A stretch of DNA of 64,000 nucleotides, taken from DATMNR01 sp963702765. GTDB taxonomy: Bacteria > Chloroflexota > Ktedonobacteria > Ktedonobacterales > Ktedonobacteraceae. Position 1 is the stretch's first letter. Each line of letters opens with the position of its first letter. Below, one piece after another: positions 18,010-26,362 of the stretch. The DNA lies in assembly GCA_963702765.1 (NCBI GenBank), contig CAVPEB010000026.1:62001-126000 (forward strand). The letters run 5' to 3'. Below the pieces are notes generated by a model. The model had not been told where the DNA came from, ran no database searches, and was given only the letters and a program-made list of their open reading frames with translations. The translations under genes and the position numbers were made by a program.

Positions 18010-19017
18010 ATGCATGAAAAGCCAGCTATTCCCGATCATCTTTTGCGAACCACTCTACAAGATCAGTATGACTTTGCTCCCGTCACGTTAGAATTCCTTC
18101 CTGTAGGCCTGGATTACCATGCTGGAGTCTATCGCCTAGTGAGCGAGCAAGGCAACATCTATTTGCTCAAAATCACCTCCAGACCGCTCTATGAACCAGG
18201 GTACACCATCCCCCGCTATCTCCATGACCAGGGTATCAAATCTGTTGTAGCTCCCTTGCCCGCTACAAGTGGCAGTTTATGGGCAAAGCTAGAGCATTGG
18301 ACCATGATCGTTTACCCTTTTTTCGATGGAGATACCAGCTTTACAGGAATGACGACCGAGCAGTGGAGGAAGTTGGGCAACATCTTCAAACACATTCATC
18401 AGGTAACTATACCTGCCGATTGGCACGAATCGATACGCAAGGAAACATTTGATACAACACAATATACTCAGTGGATACATACCTTTGAAACGCAATACCT
18501 GGATTCGCGATATAGCGAAAGCGTTTCTCAGCAAGCCCTTCAAGCCGACTGGCAGACACATCAGGGTACAATTCACCAGATGGTCAACGTGTTAGAAAAG
18601 CTTGCCTCGGTGCTCCAAAAACAATCGGGTCCATATGTCTTCTGTCATGCAGACCTCCATCCTGCAAACCTTATCCGCGACACAAAAGGCAATATGTATG
18701 TGATCGATTGGGATGATGTAATGCTGGCCCCCAAAGAACGAGATTTCATCTTTGTCAGGAATGTAGAGGCAGATGCATTCTGGGAAGGATATGAACATCC
18801 ACACATTGATTGGGTGGCTCTCACCTACTATCGTTGTGAACGGGTCGTGCAAGATATCATCGCATGTGCTGATGATATGTTCTTCAAGGACGATCTGGGA
18901 GAAGAAATCAGAGCCGATATTGTCAGCCTGTTTCATGAGATCGTACAGGGTGACACCAGTACCATCAATGATATCTACACGGCTGCTGCCCATCTTCCAT
19001 CAGACCTCATCTTATAG
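18010..19017 (+). CDS. APH-family phosphotransferase (aminoglycoside/spectinomycin kinase-like)
   Basis: A 335-aa protein of the APH/choline kinase fold, predicted to phosphorylate a small hydroxylated molecule with ATP. The catalytic loop 'FCHADLHPANL' (about residues 211-221) holds the Brenner motif Asp and Asn, and 'YVIDWDDVMLAP' (about 230) holds the metal-binding Asp. The N-lobe has 'VYRLVSEQGNIYLLKI' with the ATP-binding Lys. The overall sequence resembles spectinomycin phosphotransferase APH(9) more than APH(3'), but family members also act on metabolites, so antibiotic resistance is only a possibility. The ATG at 18010 lies just past the 9-bp repeat array, a candidate control region. 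Transcription may continue toward thrS, though thrS has its own promoter. Confidence 0.85.
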   Translation: MHEKPAIPDHLLRTTLQDQYDFAPVTLEFLPVGLDYHAGVYRLVSEQGNIYLLKITSRPLYEPGYTIPRYLHDQGIKSVVAPLPATSGSLWAKLEHWTMIVYPFFDGDTSFTGMTTEQWRKLGNIFKHIHQVTIPADWHESIRKETFDTTQYTQWIHTFETQYLDSRYSESVSQQALQADWQTHQGTIHQMVNVLEKLASVLQKQSGPYVFCHADLHPANLIRDTKGNMYVIDWDDVMLAPKERDFIFVRNVEADAFWEGYEHPHIDWVALTYYRCERVVQDIIACADDMFFKDDLGEEIRADIVSLFHEIVQGDTSTINDIYTAAAHLPSDLIL

Positions 19018-19041
19018 TAAAAAGGGCTTCCCAAAAATCTA

Positions 19042-19070
19042 TTTACTTCTCCCTCCACTTGTGTTATTAT
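19042..19070 (+). promoter_or_regulatory. Promoter of the first thrS leader
   Basis: -35 TTTACT (19042-19047) and -10 TATTAT (19065-19070) separated by 17 bases, just ahead of the T-box Stem I. The expected start is near 19077. Confidence 0.6.
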
Positions 19071-19076
19071 TTCATC

Positions 19077-19379
19077 AACCAATTCATATGGCAAACATGC
19101 GAGACATATCATTTCCCAAAGGTTTCCAGAGAGGAAGCGTCAAAGGCTGAAAGCGCTCCAACTGGCAAGAAATGGATACCCCTCGCTAGCCTGTACCTGT
19201 AGGGGTGCAATCTTTTGCGTACAAAGGTACACGTCTTGACCTCGTTAACGGTCAGTAAAGCGCATTTCTCTGAAGTGTAACAGGTAACACTGTCAGCAAA
19301 TCAGGTATGCGGAAGCTGGGTGGAACCACGAAGAGCACCATAACCTTTCGTCCCAATCAAGGATCGAAAGGTTTTTTAT
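19077..19379 (+). promoter_or_regulatory. Threonine T-box riboswitch of thrS copy 1
   Basis: Stem I contains CAGAGAGGAAGCG and the apical GGCTGAAAGCGCTCC; specifier codon ACC (Thr) is at 19178-19180 in GATACCCCTC. The Stem III-like segment CGTTAACGG is near 19243. The T-box antiterminator GGGTGGAACCACG is at 19318-19330, and its UGGA matches the UCCA end expected for tRNA-Thr (U73). The terminator hairpin with T-run spans 19342-19379. Uncharged tRNA-Thr should allow read-through into thrS. Confidence 0.9.
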
Positions 19380-19403
19380 TGTTGGAATGAGGAGGTTAAT
19401 AGT

Positions 19404-21194
19404 ATGTCTGTCGAAGCAGAACTGGAAGAATCATTAGGCTATACGCCAGTGCAACGTATGCGGCACTCTGCGGCGCATGTAATGGCGGAAGCTGTGGTGG
19501 AAATTTTCCCTGATGCAAAGTTGGCTATCGGTCCCGCTATTGAAGATGGTTTCTATTATGATTTCGATTTGCCACGCACTCTAACACCTGAGGATCTACC
19601 AGACATTGAGCAACGTATGGCACGTATCGTCGCGGGCAAATATCCATTCTTGCGTGATCGCTGGCCGCGTGATAAAGCTTTGGAATACTTCCGCGATAAA
19701 GGACAAACCTATAAGGTTGAACTGATCGAAAATCTGCCCGATGCCGAAGTAGGTATCTACCAGCAGGATACCTTTCTTGACCTCTGTCGCGGACCACACG
19801 TAGAGAATACGAGTCAAGTGGGCCCCTTCAAGCTAATGAAGATTGCAGGTGCCTACTGGCGTGGCGACGAGAACCGCCCCATGCTACAACGTATCTATGG
19901 AACGGCATGGTTTACGCAAGAGGAACTGGATGAGTACCTCTGGCGTCTGGAAGAAGCGCTGAAGCGCGATCACCGCAAGTTAGGTCGAGAACTCAAGCTT
20001 TTTATTGTAAGCGATGAAGTTCCCGCTGGCGTACCTTTGTTTTTACCGAATGGTGAGATGCTGCGCTACCAGATGGAGACGTATGTCCGTGAAACGCAAG
20101 AGAAGTATGGTTACCAGCACGTTTGGACATCACACCTTGGCAAGGTGCGTCTCTACAAGACGTCAAAGCACTGGTACAACTATCGCGAAAACATGTTTCC
20201 TATCATGTATGGCGACCAGGAAGCTTCAGAGGATGACGCCTACGTGCTCAAGCCGATGAACTGCCCGCACCATATCACTCTCTATAAGTCACAGATGCAT
20301 AGCTATCGTGAGTTACCTGTGCGCTATGCTGAATTCGCTACCCTGTATCGGTATGAGAAGGCGGGTACATTGACAGGTCTTGCTCGAGTTCGTAGCCTCA
20401 CGCAGGATGATGCGCATGTCTTTATGCGTCCTGACCAGATTCAAGAAGAATTCAATCGTGCCATCGACTTAACAATGGAAGTTTTCGACACCTATGGTCT
20501 TAAGGATTATTGGATTGCTCTCTCGTTGCGCGATCCGAATAATAAAGAGCATTACGCTGGTAGTGACGATGTATGGGAGAAGGCGGAGAGTGCTCTACGA
20601 GATGCAGTCAAGAACAAAGGCATTGAAGCCCGTGAGATGATTGGTGAAGCAGCTTTCTATGGTCCGAAAACGGACTTCATGGTGCGTGATGCTCTTGGTC
20701 GTGATTGGCAGTGTTCGACTGTGCAGCTAGACTTTGTGCAACCTGAGAATTTTCAGCTTGAATATATTGGTGAAGATGGTCAACCACATCGTCCTGTCAT
20801 GATTCATCGTGCCGTAACCGGTTCAACGGAGCGTTTCATGGCCATGGTTATCGAACACTTTGCCGGAGCCTTTCCCGTTTGGCTGGCCCCTGTCCAGGCT
20901 ATGATTATACCTATCGCTGACCGTCACCAGGAATATGCCAATAAGGTCCTTGATATACTAAAGACTGCTGGTGTGCGTGCCGAGGTAGATAGCCGAAGTG
21001 AACGCATGAACGCTAAAGTTCGTGATGCTCAACTGATGAAAATTCCCTACATGCTTGTCGTCGGGGATAAAGAGGCATCAGAGAACGCCGTTGCCGTGCG
21101 TCTGCGTACAAATGAAAACCTCGGGGCTACGCCTCTCGAGGCGTTCGTAGCGCGTATCAAAAATATTATCAAAACCAAAAGTCGGGATTTGTAA
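19404..21194 (+). CDS. thrS: Threonyl-tRNA synthetase, copy 1
   Basis: Class II synthetase charging tRNA-Thr, 596 aa. The N2 editing domain is present, with HSAAH (about residues 22-26) and 'DLCRGPH' (about 126-132). The catalytic core has zinc-ligand motif 'KPMNCPHH', motif 2 'YRYEKAGTLTGLARVRSLTQDDAH' in outline, and motif 3 'IHRAVTGSTERFMAMVIEHF'. The anticodon-binding domain ends the protein ('GVRAEVDSRSERMNAKVRDA'). The N-terminal TGS domain of typical ThrRS is absent. Compared with copy 2, motif 2/3 and the zinc-site neighbours are less canonical (PHH for PNA/PGH, TGSTERF for FGTFERF). AGGAGG precedes the ATG. It lies directly upstream of a second thrS, each with its own T-box. Confidence 0.95.
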   Translation: MSVEAELEESLGYTPVQRMRHSAAHVMAEAVVEIFPDAKLAIGPAIEDGFYYDFDLPRTLTPEDLPDIEQRMARIVAGKYPFLRDRWPRDKALEYFRDKGQTYKVELIENLPDAEVGIYQQDTFLDLCRGPHVENTSQVGPFKLMKIAGAYWRGDENRPMLQRIYGTAWFTQEELDEYLWRLEEALKRDHRKLGRELKLFIVSDEVPAGVPLFLPNGEMLRYQMETYVRETQEKYGYQHVWTSHLGKVRLYKTSKHWYNYRENMFPIMYGDQEASEDDAYVLKPMNCPHHITLYKSQMHSYRELPVRYAEFATLYRYEKAGTLTGLARVRSLTQDDAHVFMRPDQIQEEFNRAIDLTMEVFDTYGLKDYWIALSLRDPNNKEHYAGSDDVWEKAESALRDAVKNKGIEAREMIGEAAFYGPKTDFMVRDALGRDWQCSTVQLDFVQPENFQLEYIGEDGQPHRPVMIHRAVTGSTERFMAMVIEHFAGAFPVWLAPVQAMIIPIADRHQEYANKVLDILKTAGVRAEVDSRSERMNAKVRDAQLMKIPYMLVVGDKEASENAVAVRLRTNENLGATPLEAFVARIKNIIKTKSRDL

Positions 21195-21221
21195 CGTTCA
21201 ACCATTAAATAATCCATGTGG

Positions 21222-21588
21222 CAATTACGCGAGACATGCTTCTCCCCAGTGGTAAACAGAGAGGAAGCGCCAAAGGCTGCAAGCGCTCCAACCAGTAAGA
21301 AGTCAGTACCACTCGCCAGCCCGCACCTGTAAACGCACAATCTTGAATTTGAATAAATGAAGTAGTATATCCGTAGGTGCCGATTTAGCGCGCACACCGC
21401 CGGTTTATCGACCTTCGGTGGCTACTCCAGATTTGTTCAAATTAATGAAAATGCACAAAGATGTACGTCTTGACCACGTTATCGGCCATGAAAGCGTGTC
21501 CTTGCCTATTTAGCAAGGTGCGGAATCTGGGTGGAACCACGAAGATCAAAGCCTTTTCGTCCCATACGAGGATGGAAAGGCTTTTTTG
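21222..21588 (+). promoter_or_regulatory. Threonine T-box riboswitch of thrS copy 2
   Basis: Stem I is almost identical to that of copy 1 (CAGAGAGGAAGCGCCAAAGG, then AAGCGCTCCAAC), with specifier ACC at 21308-21310. The T-box sequence GGGTGGAACCACG is at 21529-21541 and the terminator with T-run is at about 21548-21588. The part between Stem I and Stem III is roughly 110 bases longer than in copy 1 and includes an extra hairpin near 21397-21425 (CACCG...CGGTG). No clear promoter was found in the 27 bases between the copy 1 stop and Stem I, so it may be reached by read-through from copy 1. Confidence 0.9.
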
Positions 21589-21671
21589 TTTGCCAATGAT
21601 GTAGTGACGCTTGCCTCGTCCATATTGGAGCTTGTTATCAGATTGTTTGTTATCCCGAAAGGAGAAAATCA

Positions 21672-23513
21672 ATGTCGATCGAAGCAGAATTAGAAAATTC
21701 AGTACAATACTCACCGCTCCAACGTATGCGGCATTCTGCCGCCCACGTCTTGGCCGAAGCAGTGCAGGAAATGTTTCCCGATGCCAGGTTCGCCATCGGG
21801 CCAGCGATTGAAGACGGTTTTTATTATGATTTTGATTTGCCGCGATCGCTCACACCAGCGGATTTTCCTGAAATCGAGCATCGCATGGCAAACATCATCG
21901 CTGGTAAGTATCCCTTTGTGCGTGATCATTGGTCGCGTCTGAAGGCGTTAGAATACTTCCGTGATAAGGGACAACCCTATAAGGTGGAAATTATCGAAAA
22001 CCTGCCAGATCATGAGCAAGCCAATGTGTACCAGCAGCAGAACGACTTTCCTGAACTCTGTCGCATACAAGATAGCAGAAATTGGCCTGGTGAAGTCACA
22101 ATCTATCAGCAGCATAACTTTGTGGATCTCTGTCGCGGACCGCATGTAGAACATACAGGTCAGATTGGCCCTTTCAAGTTGATGCGTGTAGCAGGAGCAT
22201 ACTGGCGTGGAGATGAGCACCGCCCAATGTTGCAGCGCCTCTACGGAACAGCATGGTTCACGCAGGAGGAACTCGACCAGTACCTGTACCATTTAGAAGA
22301 GGTACAGAAGCGTGACCATCGCAAACTAGGAAAGGAGCTTGAGCTTTTCCATTTCGATGAGACTGCACCTGGAATGCCCTACTGGCTGCCAAAGGGATTC
22401 AAATTACTATCCGAACTCATCAATTTTTGGCGGATTGAGCATGAAAAGCGTGGCTACCAGGAGATCTCGACTCCTTTGTTGAACGATAAGAAGCTCTGGG
22501 AAATTTCGGGACATTGGGAGCATTTCAGAGAGGATATGTTCCATGTGCCTGTCGATGAAAATACGACATATGGTTTGAAACCTATGAACTGTCCCAACGC
22601 GATGTTTGTATTCAATTTCAAAACTCGCAGCTATCGAGAATTGCCTCTCCGGCTTTCAGATTTGGGCATCTTGCATCGACATGAACTGGCGGGTACCTTA
22701 CATGGCCTTCTACGTGTGCAAAAATTTCAACAGGACGATGCTCACCTTTTTGTGACGGAAGATCAACTGGAGCAAGAGTACATTGGCGTACTCGAGATTG
22801 TCGATTTGTTTTATAGCATCTTCGATCTCAAATACTCGTTTCGACTGGGTACAAGGCCTGAAGGTTATATCGGTGACCTGGAAACATGGAACAAAGCAGA
22901 AGCTGTGCTGCGTAACATTTTAGATAAGCATGTCGGACCAGGAAATTATAGAGTCGCAGATGGAGATGGCGCTTTTTATGGCCCCAAGATCGACATTTTA
23001 ATGGAAGATGACCTTGGCAGATCATGGCAAATGGGAACGATTCAGCTTGATTTCCAGTTACCACGCCGTTTCAATTGCTCCTATATTGATAAAGATGGTC
23101 AGGCGAAAACGCCGGTTGTAATTCACCGTGCCATTTTTGGAACATTCGAACGGTTCATCGGAATTTTAGTAGAACACACAGCAGGAGCATTCCCTGCCTG
23201 GCTGGCCCCTGTTCAGTCGCGTATTATCACGATAGCTGATCGTCACATCCCCTATGCCCAGGAAGTGATGCAGCGTCTTCGCGATCTAGGTATTCGTGTA
23301 GAACTGGACCACTCTTCGGAGCGCATGAACGCGAAAATACGCGAAGCCCAGCATCAAAAAATCCCTTATATGCTGGTAGTTGGGGACAGAGAGCAACAGT
23401 CGGAATCTGTTTCAGTACGCCTGCGCACCAACGAAAAACTTGGGGTAACTCCTCTTGAAACATTTATAGTGCGTATCACAGATATCATCAAAACCAAAAG
23501 TCGTGATTTATAA
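21672..23513 (+). CDS. thrS: Threonyl-tRNA synthetase, copy 2, with a duplicated segment in the editing domain
   Basis: A 613-aa threonyl-tRNA synthetase paralogous to copy 1. It has the editing motifs HSAAH and 'DLCRGPH', zinc motif 'KPMNCPNAM', 'LHGLLRVQKFQQDDAH' and 'IHRAIFGTFERFIGILVEH', all close to consensus, so this copy looks the more conventional catalyst. It also lacks the TGS domain. Just before the CRGPH motif it carries about 25 extra residues: 'YQQQNDFPELCR' (from 22029) is followed 75 bases later by 'YQQHNFVDLCR' (from 22104), a diverged tandem duplication absent from copy 1. The start follows a GAAAGGAG ribosome site. Two ThrRS versions could differ in editing, zinc dependence or stress use; this is inference. 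Confidence 0.95.
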   Translation: MSIEAELENSVQYSPLQRMRHSAAHVLAEAVQEMFPDARFAIGPAIEDGFYYDFDLPRSLTPADFPEIEHRMANIIAGKYPFVRDHWSRLKALEYFRDKGQPYKVEIIENLPDHEQANVYQQQNDFPELCRIQDSRNWPGEVTIYQQHNFVDLCRGPHVEHTGQIGPFKLMRVAGAYWRGDEHRPMLQRLYGTAWFTQEELDQYLYHLEEVQKRDHRKLGKELELFHFDETAPGMPYWLPKGFKLLSELINFWRIEHEKRGYQEISTPLLNDKKLWEISGHWEHFREDMFHVPVDENTTYGLKPMNCPNAMFVFNFKTRSYRELPLRLSDLGILHRHELAGTLHGLLRVQKFQQDDAHLFVTEDQLEQEYIGVLEIVDLFYSIFDLKYSFRLGTRPEGYIGDLETWNKAEAVLRNILDKHVGPGNYRVADGDGAFYGPKIDILMEDDLGRSWQMGTIQLDFQLPRRFNCSYIDKDGQAKTPVVIHRAIFGTFERFIGILVEHTAGAFPAWLAPVQSRIITIADRHIPYAQEVMQRLRDLGIRVELDHSSERMNAKIREAQHQKIPYMLVVGDREQQSESVSVRLRTNEKLGVTPLETFIVRITDIIKTKSRDL

Positions 23514-23585
23514 GGATGGAGCCAATGACTCCAATCCATAGCTGAATCAGCTCATCTGGCAAGGAGAGAAGAATCTGCCACCCAT

Positions 23586-23615
23586 TGTCATTCTGAGCGT
23601 TAGCGAAGAATGACA
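23586..23615. repeat. Short 'TCATTCTGAGCG' hairpin between convergent genes
   Basis: Arms TGTCATTCT (23586-23594) and AGAATGACA (23607-23615) around GAGCGTTAGCGA. It belongs to the same repeat type as 7074 and 42759, and sits between convergent thrS and the CoxL-like gene, where it may serve as a bidirectional terminator. Confidence 0.7.
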
Positions 23616-23700
23616 TATGGGTGGCTTCAATTCTAGCCGCATTGTGGCCAATCCTTGAGGAGCTTCATAATGAATAAGCTAGAGTCAATGATGCGAACAC

Positions 23701-26160
23701 TCACACAAAATCAGGCACTCCACCTTTTTGTGTCCCCTCATCCGTCTCAAAAATCCGTGGTGGATTTACATCAGCTTTCTGAAGTCTACCCTGACGAGCA
23801 GCTTGTATCAATGTCCAGATTTTCTCAGGCTTGAGTGGCATATCAACTGCCTCGATACCAAGAGGTGCTAGCGCATCCAGCACTGCATTGACGATAGTGG
23901 GTGGCGCGCCAATAGTGCCACCCTCACCAACCCCTTTTGCGCCCAAAGGGTTAATCGGTGAAGGAGTCTCTACTACATCAGTGATAAAGTCAGGGATCTG
24001 CATTGTGTTAGGCATTGTATAGTCCATCAATGTGCTGCTAAGTAACTGACCCTCCTCGTCATATATGACTTCCTCGTAAAGTGCCTGGCCAATACCCTGT
24101 GCTAATGCTCCATGAACCTGTGCATCGGCAAGATAATGGTTGAGCACGCGACCACAATCATCCACTGCTACATATTGAAGAATATGTACTTCACCGGTAT
24201 TACTATCGATTTCGACCACCGCCAGATGAGTGCCGGAAGAAAATGTAGCATTGGAAGGCATAAAGTCACGCCAGGCTGCTAAGCCCTCGATATGAACACT
24301 ATTGACCGGGTTAGGCTTTTCTCGTTCGATCAAATCTGGTTGTTCTTCAACTAATCTGGCTAGTTCGCCCAATTCTACCGCCCGAGCCGGGACTCCACGT
24401 ACAGTTACCTGTCCATTCTCCATCTCCAAATCCTCGATGGCGGCTTCGAGGACTTGTGTAGCTACCTTTAGTGCTTTCTCGCGAACGGCTTCACTGGCCA
24501 GTAGCACCGCCGATCCTGCAACCTGCATTGTACGACTGCCAAATGTGCCAAATCCAAATGCTGGCAAGGCAGTATCATTCATTTGAACTACTATTTTTGA
24601 AGCAGGTAGATGAAAAGTTGTCGCAGCAATCTGCGCAAAAGCCGTAAAGTGCCCTTGCCCGTTACTCGCAACGCCGCTCTGCACCAGGATAGTACCATCA
24701 CTCTGTATTCGCACAGTAGCTGCTTCCTGTGGAACACCTGGTCTGTTATTCATAGCTCCCCCGGAAATTTCAGTAAATGCCGCCATTCCAATTCCGAGGA
24801 GCGAGGATCCTTGTTCCTCTCGCTGTTTCCTTTGCTTTTCCCTCCAACCTGTATAGTCTGCAAGTGCAAGTGCTCTATCCAGAGCTGCCTGGTAATTACC
24901 ACTATCGTATTGCGCACCAGTCACAGTTTTATACGGAAAGTCTTCTTGTGAGATGAAATTACGTCGTCGTACTTCAGCAGGATCGAGTCCCAATTCATGA
25001 GCAATGCGATCGATGGTTCGCTCCAGAATGTACGTTGCTTCGGGCCTGCCTGCTCCCCTATAAGCACCTGTTGGAACTTTATTGCTGAAGACGCCCACAA
25101 CCTGGCTATCCACTGCTTGTACTCGATACGGCCCATTCAGCATAAAGGGTGTTCCGTTAGGAACCATAGCTGTTGTCGCAGCCAGGAACGCGCCCAGGTC
25201 GGCGATCGTACGTACTTTGAGACCAAGCAATCGTCCATCATTCTGATAAGCGGCCTCGATATAATTTATCTGACCTCTTCCATGTGTTTGGGCTTGCAGA
25301 TTTTCACTGCGACTTTCTATCCATTTTACAGGGCGTCCGTATCGCTTAGCTAGCGCGGCAGCCGCAATCTCTTCCCCAACAAATCTCGTTTTCGATCCAA
25401 AGCCGCCGCCAACCTCAGCGTTAAACACGTGGACATTGTCACGATTGATCCCAAGAAAACTGGCTAACATCTCGCGTGCGCCATATATTGCTTGAGATGA
25501 TAGCCATGCTGTGAATAGGCCGCTATCAGAGTTGAAATCAAACATACATGCGCGCGTTTCTAATGAACTAGGGGCAACGCGTTGGTTAATTACCCGTAAA
25601 CGAACAACCCCATCAGCTTTTTCAAAAATGTTTTTGATGTCTCCTCCACCTGACTGCGAACGAAAAGCAACATTGGTACCGAACTCATCGTATAGTATGG
25701 GAGCATCGGCTGCGAGCGCATCTTCTGGTTCTACCACTGCGGGTAATGGTTCAAAATCAACTTCTATAAGGTCGCGAGCATCTAAAGCCGAATAAAGATT
25801 TTCTGCAAGCACAACTGCTATCGGATCGCCCACATAGCGTGCTCGCCCTATTGCCATGGCTTTTCGTGTTGGCTTTTTCAAACCTGGTATAGGTAAAGGT
25901 AATGGGTCAACAGATGGCAGATCACTTACAAGTTCCTCACTTGCAAAAGCAGCGACGACCCCTGGTGCATTGCGTGCTGCATCCATACGAATATCGGTAA
26001 TTTCTGCGTGAGCATATGGACTTCTCACAGCTACCATATAGAGAGTCGATGGTCTTCCCACGGGAGATCTCAGGTCGTCAACATAACGCCCGGATCCGGT
26101 AATCAACCTGTAATCTTCTCTTCTACGTTGCAAATCAGGTGGAATATTCGTATATATCAT
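23701..26160 (-). CDS. Molybdopterin-binding large subunit, xanthine oxidase/CoxL family (form II-like)
   Basis: An 819-aa catalytic subunit of a molybdenum hydroxylase. The N-terminal a/b hammerhead domain starts with 'RREDYRLITGSGRYVDDL' and the Mo-cofactor domain includes 'GGGFGSKTRF', 'GAYRGAGRPEATY' (near residue 365) and 'GAKGVGEGGTIGAPPT' near the C-terminus, which includes the active-site Glu. The active-site loop is AYRGAGR, typical of form II CoxL-like proteins, not the AYRCSFR of true form I CO dehydrogenase, so CO oxidation is not implied; an aldehyde or N-heterocycle substrate is more likely. The medium (FAD) and small (2Fe-2S) subunits are not adjacent in this window, so the gene is orphaned or its partners are elsewhere. 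No frameshift is present. Confidence 0.9.
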   Translation of the reverse strand: MIYTNIPPDLQRRREDYRLITGSGRYVDDLRSPVGRPSTLYMVAVRSPYAHAEITDIRMDAARNAPGVVAAFASEELVSDLPSVDPLPLPIPGLKKPTRKAMAIGRARYVGDPIAVVLAENLYSALDARDLIEVDFEPLPAVVEPEDALAADAPILYDEFGTNVAFRSQSGGGDIKNIFEKADGVVRLRVINQRVAPSSLETRACMFDFNSDSGLFTAWLSSQAIYGAREMLASFLGINRDNVHVFNAEVGGGFGSKTRFVGEEIAAAALAKRYGRPVKWIESRSENLQAQTHGRGQINYIEAAYQNDGRLLGLKVRTIADLGAFLAATTAMVPNGTPFMLNGPYRVQAVDSQVVGVFSNKVPTGAYRGAGRPEATYILERTIDRIAHELGLDPAEVRRRNFISQEDFPYKTVTGAQYDSGNYQAALDRALALADYTGWREKQRKQREEQGSSLLGIGMAAFTEISGGAMNNRPGVPQEAATVRIQSDGTILVQSGVASNGQGHFTAFAQIAATTFHLPASKIVVQMNDTALPAFGFGTFGSRTMQVAGSAVLLASEAVREKALKVATQVLEAAIEDLEMENGQVTVRGVPARAVELGELARLVEEQPDLIEREKPNPVNSVHIEGLAAWRDFMPSNATFSSGTHLAVVEIDSNTGEVHILQYVAVDDCGRVLNHYLADAQVHGALAQGIGQALYEEVIYDEEGQLLSSTLMDYTMPNTMQIPDFITDVVETPSPINPLGAKGVGEGGTIGAPPTIVNAVLDALAPLGIEAVDMPLKPEKIWTLIQAARQGRLQKADVNPPRIFETDEGTQKGGVPDFV

Positions 26161-26268
26161 GCATTTCCCCTTTTAGGATTTTTGTGTGATTAGTTATTAT
26201 TATATACCCCGGAGGGTATAGCACCTATCAATTGCACTTTATGTACGAATGTGAACGAAAATTTATTC

Positions 26269-26298
26269 TTGACGTATCTTATATAAATTCTCTACAAT
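26269..26298 (+). promoter_or_regulatory. Promoter of the kinase-WD40 gene
   Basis: -35 TTGACG (26269-26274) and -10 TACAAT (26293-26298) separated by 18 bases, 65 bases ahead of the start codon. TGGAGG precedes the ATG. Confidence 0.6.
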
Positions 26299-26362
26299 GG
26301 ACAAAGGTTACAACTAACATTGGGAACTGATCTGCATCCGAAAGAGCCAACTGGAGGCAATC

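Noticed and set aside
23701..26160. Form I aerobic CO dehydrogenase
   Set aside because: The active-site loop reads AYRGAGR instead of AYRCSFR, and coxM, coxS and coxDEF are absent.
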